Assembly: GCA_028292145.1 (NCBI GenBank)
Contig: JAQGMX010000330.1
Span: forward strand, 1-11,559
DNA length: 11,559 bases
Direction: 5' to 3'
Source: Variovorax sp.
Lineage (GTDB): Bacteria > Pseudomonadota > Gammaproteobacteria > Burkholderiales > Burkholderiaceae_C
The translations under genes and the position numbers were made by a program. Below are positions 1-7,231 of this stretch, piece after piece. Every line of letters begins with the position of its first letter. Positions within the stretch are counted from its first letter, which is position 1. The notes under the pieces were generated by a model. The model was not told the DNA's origin. It ran no database searches and was given only the letters and a program-made list of their open reading frames with translations.

Positions 1-731
1 GTGGCGGTCGCGGGATCGATGTCGGGAATCGGGCAGCGCGTGCAGGGCTTCGCCGGCTGCAGCTGGGCGACGCCTTCCCCGGTGGTGATGTGCAGCGTAT
101 CGACGCGGTTCTCGTCGTGCGATTCGATGCCGGCGAGGACGATGTTCGGACGAAACCGCTCCAGGCCGACGGCATCGTGACCGGCCGCGGCGAGGCGCTC
201 GTTCAGCTCCGCAAGCGAACCCTCGCTCGCGACCAGCACCGGGAAGCCGTCGGTGAACTGGTTCTCCGCTTCGACGCCGCCGGTCCACTTCAGGCTCGAC
301 AACCGCTTGTGCGCCGGGTCGAAGCGCACCAGCCGCAGCTTGGCGGGCCGTCCGGGCTCGGAAAGAAAGTCGCTGAACCACTGAGCGGCGGTGTCGCCCA
401 TGTCGTAGGCCGCGACTTCGTCGTTCCACACCTTCACACGCACCGGCGCCTCGACCCGGTCGAAGGCAATGTGCAGCGCGAGCATGCCGGGCGCGCGCAG
501 CACCATCTCCAATTGCTTGAGCTTCGGCTGGATCAGCACCATGCGCGGCAGTTCGCGCTGGGTGACGAAATCGCCCCGGGCATCGACGACCATCCAGGCG
601 CGGTCGAATTCCAGACCGGTCTCGGTCAGCAGCACTTCCGGAACCTCGACGCCGGCGCAGGACTTGATGGGGTAGACGAACAGGCGCGCGATGGTGGCGT
701 GGAGGTCGAATTCGGGAGCGATGGATGTCAT
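1..731 (-). CDS. MOSC-domain protein, YcbX/mARC-like (C-terminus cut by the window edge)
   Basis: The minus-strand frame is open from an ATG at 731 to the window edge (243 codons). The N-terminus (residues 13-24, ATIARLFVYPIK, then SCAG) is the typical opening of the MOSC N-terminal beta-barrel domain. The MOSC domain proper follows, with RFRPNIVLAG and the KPCTRC motif; Cys230 and Cys233 lie there, and the equivalent of Cys230 is the molybdenum ligand in the mARC/YcbX family. These proteins bind molybdenum cofactor and reduce N-hydroxylated compounds; the substrate here is unknown. E. coli YcbX carries a C-terminal 2Fe-2S ferredoxin domain; whether this one does cannot be seen. The gene is divergent from the FAD hydroxylase gene with a 55 bp gap. 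There is no Shine-Dalgarno; a GACAAT box lies 6 nt before the ATG, so the message may be leaderless. Confidence 0.88.
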   Translation of the reverse strand, partial: MTSIAPEFDLHATIARLFVYPIKSCAGVEVPEVLLTETGLEFDRAWMVVDARGDFVTQRELPRMVLIQPKLKQLEMVLRAPGMLALHIAFDRVEAPVRVKVWNDEVAAYDMGDTAAQWFSDFLSEPGRPAKLRLVRFDPAHKRLSSLKWTGGVEAENQFTDGFPVLVASEGSLAELNERLAAAGHDAVGLERFRPNIVLAGIESHDENRVDTLHITTGEGVAQLQPAKPCTRCPIPDIDPATA

Positions 732-737
732 GGCCGG

Positions 738-743
738 ATTGTC
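738..743 (-). promoter_or_regulatory. Candidate -10 box (GACAAT) of the MOSC gene
   Basis: On the minus strand GACAAT ends 6 nt before the ATG at 731, which would put the transcription start at or next to the start codon. No good -35 is seen at the usual distance (TTTCCG at 766-761 is weak). It mirrors the TACAAT box of the divergent gene. Confidence 0.35.
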
Positions 744-774
744 CCCAATCGGCGAGCCGCCGGAAAGCCACTCC

Positions 775-780
775 TACAAT
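775..780 (+). promoter_or_regulatory. Candidate -10 box (TACAAT) of the FAD hydroxylase gene
   Basis: TACAAT ends 6 nt before the ATG at 787, and no Shine-Dalgarno sequence lies between them. A start site about 7 nt after the box would fall on the A of the ATG, which suggests a leaderless message. No convincing -35 is seen 16-18 bp upstream. Confidence 0.4.
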
Positions 781-786
781 CCTCCG

Positions 787-1935
787 ATGGCACTTTCCCC
801 CGAGGTTTGCATTCGTGGCGGCGGCATCGTCGGCCGCACTCTGGCGCTGTTGCTCGCGCGTGAACGCATCCGTGTGGCGCTCGTCGCACCGACGGCCGAA
901 GCCCGCGACGACGTCCGCGCCTACGCGCTCAACGCGGCGTCGAAGGCGCTGCTCGAATCGCTCCGCGCCTGGCCCGACGCTGCCCATGCCACGCCGATGC
1001 GCGAAATGCAGGTGATCGGCGATGCCGGCGGCCAGGTGCAGTTCAGCGCCGATGCGCAACAGGTCGATGCGCTCGCCTGGATCGTCGACGTGCCGGCGCT
1101 CGAGCGTCAGCTGGCCGACGCGGTGCGCTTCCAGCCGCAGATCGACGTCGTCTCCGCGCCAGTTCCGGCTGCGCTGACCGTCGTCTGCGAAGGGAAGTTC
1201 AGCGCGACGCGCGAAATGCTCGGTGTCACCTACGACGTGACGCGCTATCCGCAGCACGCGATCGCCGCGCGCCTCACGGCCGAACGTCCGCACGGCGGCG
1301 TGGCGCGCCAATGGTTCAGCGACAAGGGAGAAATCCTGGCGCTGCTGCCGCTCGGCGGCGATGCGGCGGCCGCCGATAGCAGGGATCTGGCGCTGGTCTG
1401 GTCGGTCGATCAGTTTCGCGCACCGACATTGCTGGCGCAGGACGCCGAAACCTTCAACGCCGCGTTGCGCGAAGCGAGCCACGATGCGCTCGGCGCGCTC
1501 ACGCTGATCAGCGAACGCGCCGCCTGGCCGTTGCAGCGCGCCATCGCCGACCGATGGATCGGTCAGTTTCCGCCTTCGGCCGACGGCAAACCCGGCAAGG
1601 CCTGGGCGCTGGCCGGCGACGCAGCGCACACGGTGCATCCGCTGGCCGGTCAGGGCCTGAACCTCGGGCTGGGCGATGCGGCCGAACTGGCCGAAGTCAT
1701 CAAGACCCGCGACTACTGGCGCAGCGTCGGCGACCCGCGCCTGCTGCGCCGCTACGAACGCGCGCGGCGCACGGACGTGCTGTCGATGAGCCTGGCAACC
1801 GATGGCCTGCAACAGCTTTTCTCACACGGCACCGAGCCGCTGCCGGCGATCCGCAACTGGGGCATGCGCGGTTTCGACCGCACGCACCTGGTCAAGCGCT
1901 GGATCGCGCACCAGGCCATGGGCCTGCATGTCTGA
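787..1935 (+). CDS. UbiH/UbiF/VisC-family FAD-dependent hydroxylase (probable ubiquinone biosynthesis)
   Basis: This is a 382-residue flavoprotein monooxygenase. The FAD-binding Rossmann motif GGGIVG is at residues 11-16. The family signature GDAAHTVHPLAGQGLNLG is at 277-294; its GD contacts the FAD ribityl phosphate and the run as a whole is typical of the Ubi/COQ6 hydroxylases. Members hydroxylate the aromatic ring of ubiquinone precursors at the membrane. The exact position (UbiH, UbiF, UbiI, UbiL or UbiM type) cannot be told from sequence alone. Two motifs depart from the norm: the second beta strand ends VALVAP without the usual acidic residue for the FAD ribose, and the usual DG motif reads CEGKFSATR (134-142). 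The frame is open further upstream, but 787 is chosen because the Rossmann fold starts directly after it and a -10-like TACAAT sits just before it. The dsbC and M61 genes follow closely on the same strand. Confidence 0.85.
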   Translation: MALSPEVCIRGGGIVGRTLALLLARERIRVALVAPTAEARDDVRAYALNAASKALLESLRAWPDAAHATPMREMQVIGDAGGQVQFSADAQQVDALAWIVDVPALERQLADAVRFQPQIDVVSAPVPAALTVVCEGKFSATREMLGVTYDVTRYPQHAIAARLTAERPHGGVARQWFSDKGEILALLPLGGDAAAADSRDLALVWSVDQFRAPTLLAQDAETFNAALREASHDALGALTLISERAAWPLQRAIADRWIGQFPPSADGKPGKAWALAGDAAHTVHPLAGQGLNLGLGDAAELAEVIKTRDYWRSVGDPRLLRRYERARRTDVLSMSLATDGLQQLFSHGTEPLPAIRNWGMRGFDRTHLVKRWIAHQAMGLHV

Positions 1936-1960
1936 ACCGATCCCGATGAATGGAATTCCG

Positions 1961-2737
1961 ATGATGAACCGCTTCCCCTCCCTTCGCACCCGTGCCGCCT
2001 TTTTCGCGATGGGCGCGCTCAGCGTGCTCGGCACGCTGACCGCCCTGCCCGCGCACGCCGGGGAGGCGGAGATCCGCAAGAACCTCGCCGCCCGCATTCC
2101 GCAGTTCGCGACCATCGACGAAGTCTCGAAGACGCCCATGACCGGCATCTTCGAAGTGCGCATCAACGGCAGCGAGCTCTACTACACCGACGCGCAGGGC
2201 GACTACCTGATGCAGGGCAACCTGATCGACGTGCGCGAGCGCAAGAACCTGACCGAGGCGCGTGTCGAGAAGCTCACCGAAATCGCTTTCGACAAGCTGC
2301 CGCTGCAGGACGCCTTCAAGATCGTGCGCGGCAACGGCAAGCGCAAGCTGGCGATCTTCGAGGACCCGAACTGCGGCTACTGCAAGCAGTTCGAGCGCGA
2401 CATGAAGAACGTCGACAACGTCACCGTCTACCTGTTCCTCTACCCGGTGCTCGGCGCCGACTCGGCCGCCAAGTCGCGCAACATCTGGTGCGCCAAGGAC
2501 AAGGCCAAGAGCTGGAACGACTGGATGGGCGCCGAGGTCAAGCCCGAAGCGGCAGCCGCGAGCTGCGACGTGACGGCGCTCCAGCGCAACGTCGAGTTCG
2601 GTCGCAAACACAACATCACCGGAACGCCGACGCTGATTTTCAGCAACGGCTCCCGCGTACCGGGCGCCGTTCCGGCCGCGCAGGTCGAGAAACAACTCGT
2701 CGCGGCAGCTGCGACAGCCACGACACCCGGCAAATGA
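1961..2737 (+). CDS. dsbC: DsbC-family periplasmic disulfide isomerase
   Basis: A 258-residue exported thiol:disulfide isomerase that reshuffles wrong disulfides in periplasmic proteins and is kept reduced by DsbD. A signal peptide (basic RFPSLRTR, hydrophobic stretch, AHA before GEAEI) is followed by the small N-terminal dimerisation domain (about residues 37-100) and a thioredoxin-fold domain. The active site CGYC is at 138-141, the cis-proline loop GTPT at 221-224, and the second cysteine pair (Cys177 and Cys202) matches the structural disulfide of E. coli DsbC. The start is uncertain: ATGs occur at 1928, 1946, 1961 and 1964. I take 1961 because GGAA at 1952-1955 is the only ribosome-site-like sequence and the signal peptide is then of normal length. 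The gene begins about 25 bp after the hydroxylase stop, and its TGA overlaps the next ATG (ATGA, 2734-2737). Confidence 0.93.
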   Translation: MMNRFPSLRTRAAFFAMGALSVLGTLTALPAHAGEAEIRKNLAARIPQFATIDEVSKTPMTGIFEVRINGSELYYTDAQGDYLMQGNLIDVRERKNLTEARVEKLTEIAFDKLPLQDAFKIVRGNGKRKLAIFEDPNCGYCKQFERDMKNVDNVTVYLFLYPVLGADSAAKSRNIWCAKDKAKSWNDWMGAEVKPEAAAASCDVTALQRNVEFGRKHNITGTPTLIFSNGSRVPGAVPAAQVEKQLVAAAATATTPGK

Positions 2738-4542
2738 AGGCTGAAGCGCGCATCCATTACCGCGTCGAATGTGCGGACCGCCACGCGCATCTGTTCGCCG
2801 TCACGCTGACTGTCGATTCGCCGGCCGCGCTGCAATGCGTTTCACTGCCGGTGTGGATCCCCGGCAGCTACCTGATCCGCGAATTCGCCAAGAATCTCCA
2901 AGGACTGCGCGCCACGCAGGGTCGCAAAAAGCTCGCCTTGACGCAACGCGACAAGCACAGCTGGCAGATCGACTGCGTCGCCGGCAAGCCGCTGGTGCTG
3001 CGCTACGAAGTGTGCGCGTACGACAACTCGGTACGCACCGCTTGGCTCGATGGCGACCGCGGTTTCTTCAACGGCACCAGCCTGTGCCTGCGCGTCGAAG
3101 ACCAGACCGATGCGCCGCAAGCCATGGAAATCGTCGCTCCGTCGACGAGGGCTGGCTCGGCGCGCTGGCAATGCGCCACGGCGTTGCGTTCGGTGAAGGT
3201 CGACGCCCAGGGTTTCGGCAGCTATGTGGCCGACAACTACGACGAGATCGCCGACAGTCCGGTCGAATTGGGCACGTTCTGGAGCGCCCGGTTCGAGGCC
3301 GGCGGCGTACCGCACCGCTTCGTCGTGACCGGCGCACCGCCCTCCTTCGACGGCGACAAGCTGATCGCCGATACGCGCGCGATCTGCGAGACGCAGATGC
3401 GCTTCTGGCACGGGGACAAGGTCGGCAAAGCAGGCAACAAGCGCGGCAGCGGAAAGCCGCCGCACGACCGCTACGTCTTCATGCTCAACGCGGTGGACGA
3501 CGGCTACGGCGGGCTCGAACATCGACACTCGACCGCGCTGATCTGCACGCGTCGGGACCTGCCGCAGCGCAGCGTCAAGAAGCAGCCCGAGGGTTACACG
3601 ACGCTGATGGGCCTGATTAGCCACGAGTATTTCCACACATGGAACGTCAAGCGGCTACGACCGGCCGAGTTCGCGCGCTACGACTACGCGCAGGAAAACT
3701 ACACGCAGCTGCTGTGGTTCTTCGAAGGCTTCACCAGCTACTACGACGACCTCCTGTTGCGCCGCGCCGGCCGCATCGACGACGCGACCTACCTGCGTCT
3801 GGTCAACAAGACGATCAATCAGGTGCAACAGGCGCCGGGCCGGCTGGTGCAGTCGGTGGCCGACGCCAGTTTCGATGCCTGGGTCAAGTACTACCGGCAG
3901 GACGAGCAGACGCCGAACCAGACCGTCAGCTACTACACCAAGGGCGCGCTGGTCGCGATGTGCCTAGACCTCACGCTGCGTCGCGAAGGTCACGGCACGC
4001 TGGACGACGCGATGCGCCTGCTGTGGACGCAAAGCGGCGGCGGGCCGATCAGCGAGGCGGATGTCGCGGCGGCGCTGGAAACCGTCGGCGGTCGCTCCTA
4101 TGCGGACGAACTGGCGCAGTGGGCGCACACGGCGGGCGAACTGCCGCTGTCGGACCTGCTGCGCGCGCACGGCGTCGCGACGCTGGACGATGCTGCGCAG
4201 CGCGCGCAGGTGCTCGGGCTGCGCGTTGCGGAAGCCGGAGGCAGCGTTCAGGTCAAGGTCGTGCTGCGCGGCGGCGCTGCCGAGAAAGCGGGTTTTTCGG
4301 CAAACGACGAGTGGATCGGCATCGAGCTGCCGGCAACCAAGGGCCGCGCGGCACAGGGCTGGCGGATGACGAAACTGGACGATCTGGCGCTCTATCTCGG
4401 CGACGAGAAGAAGCTGACGGCGCTCGTGGCACGCGACCGGCGGCTGATCCGCCTTTCGCTGGTGATTCCGGCCGAGGTGACGACGTGGCGGCTGTTCGCA
4501 CAGGACGCGACGAAGCTGGCCGCGTGGATGGCGGTCACCTGA
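2734..4542 (+). CDS. M61-family metallopeptidase with PDZ-like C-terminus
   Basis: A 602-residue protein of the glycyl aminopeptidase (M61) family, close to the usual length. The N-terminal beta domain includes PVWIPGSYLIREFAKN (about residues 37-52), a hallmark of the family. The catalytic core has GYGGLEHR, then the zinc motif HEYFH (297-301) followed by TWNVKRLRP, and a downstream FFEGFTSYY in which Glu331 is the likely third zinc ligand. A PDZ-like segment follows (about 490-585, GGAAEKAGFSANDEWIGI). No signal peptide is seen, so a cytoplasmic location is likely. The physiological substrate of these enzymes in proteobacteria is not established; the type enzyme removes N-terminal glycine. 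The start ATG overlaps the dsbC stop (ATGA), so translation is probably coupled. The 3' end overlaps the convergent DUF2325 gene by 8 bp. Confidence 0.92.
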   Translation: MKAEARIHYRVECADRHAHLFAVTLTVDSPAALQCVSLPVWIPGSYLIREFAKNLQGLRATQGRKKLALTQRDKHSWQIDCVAGKPLVLRYEVCAYDNSVRTAWLDGDRGFFNGTSLCLRVEDQTDAPQAMEIVAPSTRAGSARWQCATALRSVKVDAQGFGSYVADNYDEIADSPVELGTFWSARFEAGGVPHRFVVTGAPPSFDGDKLIADTRAICETQMRFWHGDKVGKAGNKRGSGKPPHDRYVFMLNAVDDGYGGLEHRHSTALICTRRDLPQRSVKKQPEGYTTLMGLISHEYFHTWNVKRLRPAEFARYDYAQENYTQLLWFFEGFTSYYDDLLLRRAGRIDDATYLRLVNKTINQVQQAPGRLVQSVADASFDAWVKYYRQDEQTPNQTVSYYTKGALVAMCLDLTLRREGHGTLDDAMRLLWTQSGGGPISEADVAAALETVGGRSYADELAQWAHTAGELPLSDLLRAHGVATLDDAAQRAQVLGLRVAEAGGSVQVKVVLRGGAAEKAGFSANDEWIGIELPATKGRAAQGWRMTKLDDLALYLGDEKKLTALVARDRRLIRLSLVIPAEVTTWRLFAQDATKLAAWMAVT

Positions 4543-5008
4543 TCTCCCGCCGCACGATGCGGATCGGCTGCGCCTGAACATCACCGGCGCCGATGCCTGC
4601 GCCGCCCCCGATCCCGACCATCACGCACGGCTTGCCGGTGCGCCGGCAGTGGTCTTGCACGCGCCAGTAGGCGCTGTGGCTCATGCAGCCGGTCTGGCAT
4701 ATCACCATGTCGGCGGCGCGAAGGCTGGCTTCCAAGGCGCCCTTGTCCTGTTGTTCGAGGACATCCTCTCCGTCGTGATGCAGGTAATGACCACCGGCAA
4801 TCTCCACGAGCCGACGCGCCATGGCCGACGATTCTTCCGCCCGACCGATGCAAAGCACCGACTTCTCGCGCACCATCGCCCGCGTCGAATCGCGAACGAT
4901 CAGCGCGGCCCGCAAACGGACGATCTGGGCCGCCTGCTCGGCAATGAGGCGCGAGCAACGGTCCTGCGCCTTGGCGTAGGCGCGCAGCAAAACGGCGTGT
5001 TCTTCCAT
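4535..5008 (-). CDS. DUF2325-domain protein
   Basis: A 157-residue protein of unknown function. The first 45 residues are helical and charged, probably a short coiled coil. The DUF2325 domain follows: VLCIGR (51-56), GGHYLHHDGE (72-81) and ADMVICQTGCMSHSAYWRV (99-117), ending with CRRTGKPCVMV. The conserved pattern resembles a small Rossmann-like fold with conserved His, Asp and Cys residues, but no activity is established for the family that I can name. The start at 5008 has a good Shine-Dalgarno (GGAG at 5017-5014, 5 nt spacing). A TAGAAT box (5035-5030) and a Fur-box-like palindrome (5038-5052) lie upstream, so iron control is possible. It converges on the M61 gene and is divergent from the enoyl-CoA hydratase gene. 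Confidence 0.85.
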   Translation of the reverse strand: MEEHAVLLRAYAKAQDRCSRLIAEQAAQIVRLRAALIVRDSTRAMVREKSVLCIGRAEESSAMARRLVEIAGGHYLHHDGEDVLEQQDKGALEASLRAADMVICQTGCMSHSAYWRVQDHCRRTGKPCVMVGIGGGAGIGAGDVQAQPIRIVRREIR

Positions 5009-5029
5009 GACAACTCCATTTGATCGGTC

Positions 5030-5035
5030 ATTCTA
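5030..5035 (-). promoter_or_regulatory. Candidate -10 box (TAGAAT) of the DUF2325 gene
   Basis: TAGAAT lies 21 nt before the ATG and 12 nt before the Shine-Dalgarno, a normal short leader. A -35 is not clear: TTGTCT (5062-5057) is 21 bp away and TTGCAA (5053-5048) only 12 bp away. The Fur-like palindrome lies directly upstream of the box. Confidence 0.4.
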
Positions 5036-5037
5036 GA

Positions 5038-5052
5038 TGCGAATAATTTGCA
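5038..5052. promoter_or_regulatory. Fur-box-like palindrome
   Basis: TGCGAATAATTTGCA is an imperfect 7-1-7 inverted repeat that matches 10 of the 14 fixed bases of the Fur unit TGATAATNATTATCA. It sits in an AT-rich island within GC-rich DNA, between the divergent DUF2325 and enoyl-CoA hydratase genes, and abuts the candidate DUF2325 -10 box. AT-rich promoter DNA gives chance matches, so this is a candidate only. Confidence 0.35.
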
Positions 5053-5086
5053 ATTAAGACAATTTAAACCGCGGTGGGACGCTGGT

Positions 5087-5092
5087 TATAGT
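5087..5092 (+). promoter_or_regulatory. Candidate -10 box (TATAGT) of the enoyl-CoA hydratase gene
   Basis: TATAGT stands 51 nt before the ATG at 5144. The only -35 candidate at 17 bp spacing is TTAAAC (5064-5069), which is weak. Confidence 0.4.
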
Positions 5093-5143
5093 GGTCCGGC
5101 AATCCTCTTTCCATCGACTTCCCACAACCCTCCCGGAGACACC

Positions 5144-5923
5144 ATGAGCTACGAAAACATCGAAGTGCGCACCGAAGCCGGCAAGGTCGGCATCGTGACG
5201 CTGAACCGCCCGAAGGCGCTCAACGCGCTCAACGATGCGCTCATGACCGAGCTCGGCACCGCCCTGCAGGCCTTCGATGCCGACCCCGCCATCGGCTGCA
5301 TGATCGTCACCGGCAGCGAGCGCGCCTTCGCCGCCGGCGCCGACATCGGCGCGATGGCCAAGTACAGCTTCGTCGATGCGTACAAGGGCGACTACATCAC
5401 TCGCAACTGGGAAACGATCCGCACGATCCGCAAGCCGGTGATCGCGGCCGTCAGCGGCTTCGCGCTCGGCGGCGGCTGCGAACTGGCGATGATGTGCGAC
5501 TTCATCATCGCCGCCGACAACGCAAAATTCGGCCAGCCGGAAATCAAGCTCGGCGTGATTCCCGGCGCGGGCGGCACGCAACGTTTGCCACGCGCGGTCG
5601 GCAAGAGCAAGGCAATGGACATGGCGCTGACCGGCCGCATGATGGACGCGACCGAAGCCGAGCGCGCCGGACTCGTCAGCCGCGTCGTGCCGTTCGAGAA
5701 GCTGGCCGACGAGGCGCTGGGCGCAGCGCTGCTGATCGCCGACTTCTCGCAGGTCGCGGTCATGGCGGCGAAAGAATCGGTGAATCGCGCGTTCGAGAGC
5801 GGCCTGTCGGACGGCGTGATGTTCGAGCGCCGGCTGTTCCACGCGCTGTTCGCGACCTCGGATCAGAAGGAAGGCATGGACGCGTTCGTCAACAAGCGCA
5901 AGGCGGCGTTCACGAACAGCTGA
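5144..5923 (+). CDS. Enoyl-CoA hydratase (crotonase family)
   Basis: A 259-residue enoyl-CoA hydratase, the usual length, which adds water across trans-2-enoyl-CoA in fatty-acid or other acyl-CoA breakdown. The CoA-binding and oxyanion segments AFAAGADI (61-68) and GFALGGGCE (105-113) are intact. Both catalytic glutamates of the true hydratases are present: Glu113 in GGGCELAMMCDF and Glu133 in FGQPEIKLGVIPGAGGTQRL. That argues for hydratase over isomerase or other crotonase activities. The start at 5144 is chosen for its Shine-Dalgarno (GGAG at 5135-5138, 5 nt spacing) and because the conserved N-terminus begins there, although the frame is open upstream. The gene is monocistronic: a divergent neighbour precedes it, and the convergent gene ends 6 bp beyond its stop with no terminator hairpin visible. 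The pathway cannot be told from this context. Confidence 0.95.
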   Translation: MSYENIEVRTEAGKVGIVTLNRPKALNALNDALMTELGTALQAFDADPAIGCMIVTGSERAFAAGADIGAMAKYSFVDAYKGDYITRNWETIRTIRKPVIAAVSGFALGGGCELAMMCDFIIAADNAKFGQPEIKLGVIPGAGGTQRLPRAVGKSKAMDMALTGRMMDATEAERAGLVSRVVPFEKLADEALGAALLIADFSQVAVMAAKESVNRAFESGLSDGVMFERRLFHALFATSDQKEGMDAFVNKRKAAFTNS

Positions 5924-5929
5924 AACCTA

Positions 5930-7231
5930 CTACTGCGCCGGCTCCGCGCTTGCGGGCGCAGCAGGTGCAGCAGGTGCAGCAGGTGCATTCGTGGGCGCAG
6001 GCTCCGCCACCTTGGCCGGTTCGGCTTCCGCCTCCTTCAACGCCTGCCGCAACGATGCCAGACCGCTGGCCGACGGCGCTCCGGTACCCGCCGGAACCCC
6101 CTTCTCCTTCCAGCGGATCTGGTTGCCGGCAACTTCCAGCAGGCCCAGCTGCTCGCCGTTGCGCTCGAAGGCGATGCGCCACTCGACACGTCCGGGCAGC
6201 GGCTGCGGGCCGACGCCGGCCAATGCAGCCGAACCCACCAGCGGACCCAACTCGCGTGCGTCGGCGCGTGCGATGCGCCGGGTTTCGCCGGCAGGCGATG
6301 TGATGGTCAGACGGGTCCACTGAGACAGGGCGGTGAAGGTCGGCGTCGGCGGCTCTTCCACGCGGGCGGGTGCCTGGGAAGCGGGCACACCGGCATCTGG
6401 CTGAGCCGTCGTGCCCGCGCGACCCGCACGCGACGCCATGGGGACTTCGACCGGGATGGCCGTTCGCGGCAGCGCGCTGGAGAACAGGCTGGACGGCGCG
6501 CCGCCGGCGGCATCCGACCGCTGCGCCAGCCGCGCCTTGGCTTCGGCGGCTTCGAAACGCTGGAGTTTCTGCTCCAGTGCAATGCGCGCGGCGGCGTCCG
6601 CCGGCGACTCGACCACAGGCGTGGCAGGCGTGGCAATGGTCGGCGCTGCGGCAACGATCGGCGCTGCTGGAGCCGGCGCCGTGATCGCAGCCGGCTGCGT
6701 GGGCAAGCTGGCAACAGGAGCTGACGCAGGCGCTGCAGGAGCAGGAACTGTGGCTGAAACCGTTTCGCCGGCAGGCATGGATGGCGAAGGCGCGGCCGTC
6801 GACGGCGCAGGAGCTTCGTCGCGCACGACCTTCGTCCGCGAGTCACTCATCAGTTCCCGTTCCTGCAGGAACACGGCGGCTGCGACCAGAGCGATCACGA
6901 CCAGCCCGTTCCAGGGAATGTGCGCGCTGAACCCGGCGCCGCCGCGCATACCCAGCAGGCGCTGCACGAAGCTGCGCTGCGCCCAGACCGGCGCCGCAGC
7001 CAACGAAGGCGCGACAGCCTCGTGCGCGAAAGACAGGATCGACTCGCGCGTCTCCTCCATCGGCAGCACGGCATGGTCTGGCGCGTGCAGGAGCGCGCGG
7101 CGCAGCACCGGATCGTGGAAGGCGCCGTCGTCGTCGTCCGCTTCGACTTCTTCGACCAACTCGTCATCCATGTCATCGTCGCGCTCGTCCAGCAACTCGG
7201 GATCGACGCGATAACGCTTGTCGTCCTTCAT
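5930..7231 (-). CDS. Single-pass membrane protein, probable anti-sigma factor of the adjacent ECF sigma factor
   Basis: A 433-residue protein I do not recognise by name. It has a very acidic N-terminus (residues 12-40), a short cytoplasmic region ending near the basic segment 84-96, one transmembrane helix (about 107-122, WNGLVVIALVAAAVFL), a long Pro/Ala-rich linker (about 135-210), a helical charged stretch (about 210-240), and a C-terminal folded region (about 300-378, from WTRLTITS to IRWKEKG) followed by an Ala/Pro tail. N-in/C-out topology is expected, placing the C-terminal region in the periplasm. Its ATG overlaps the sigma-factor stop (ATGA), which is the normal arrangement for a cognate anti-sigma factor. 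It has no cysteine and so no zinc-binding HxxxCxxC motif. The anti-sigma role is inferred from context and topology. Confidence 0.7.
   Translation of the reverse strand: MKDDKRYRVDPELLDERDDDMDDELVEEVEADDDDGAFHDPVLRRALLHAPDHAVLPMEETRESILSFAHEAVAPSLAAAPVWAQRSFVQRLLGMRGGAGFSAHIPWNGLVVIALVAAAVFLQERELMSDSRTKVVRDEAPAPSTAAPSPSMPAGETVSATVPAPAAPASAPVASLPTQPAAITAPAPAAPIVAAAPTIATPATPVVESPADAAARIALEQKLQRFEAAEAKARLAQRSDAAGGAPSSLFSSALPRTAIPVEVPMASRAGRAGTTAQPDAGVPASQAPARVEEPPTPTFTALSQWTRLTITSPAGETRRIARADARELGPLVGSAALAGVGPQPLPGRVEWRIAFERNGEQLGLLEVAGNQIRWKEKGVPAGTGAPSASGLASLRQALKEAEAEPAKVAEPAPTNAPAAPAAPAAPASAEPAQ
5958..5987. repeat. 9 bp tandem repeat coding for an Ala-Ala-Pro tail
   Basis: GCAGCAGGT is repeated three times (5958, 5967 and 5976) and followed by a partial GCA. 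On the minus strand it codes for repeated APA units near the C-terminus of the probable anti-sigma factor. The unit is a multiple of three, so copy-number change would keep the frame. Confidence 0.8.

Noticed and set aside
90..863. Plus-strand open frame of 257 codons across the MOSC gene
   Set aside because: It is antisense to a recognisable MOSC protein and overlaps the start of the hydroxylase gene; the low stop-codon density reflects high GC.
1892..2695. Minus-strand open frame of 267 codons opposite dsbC
   Set aside because: Antisense to an intact, well-conserved DsbC; no family character in its translation.
2842..3636. Minus-strand open frame of 264 codons opposite the M61 gene
   Set aside because: Antisense shadow of a conserved peptidase core in GC-rich DNA.
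5924..5929. Possible bidirectional terminator between the enoyl-CoA hydratase and anti-sigma genes
   Set aside because: The gap is only 6 bp and no hairpin with a T-run is visible around it.
5958..5987. Short tandem repeat as a possible CRISPR or regulatory array
   Set aside because: The unit is 9 bp with no spacers and codes for an Ala/Pro tail in frame; it is a protein-coding low-complexity repeat.
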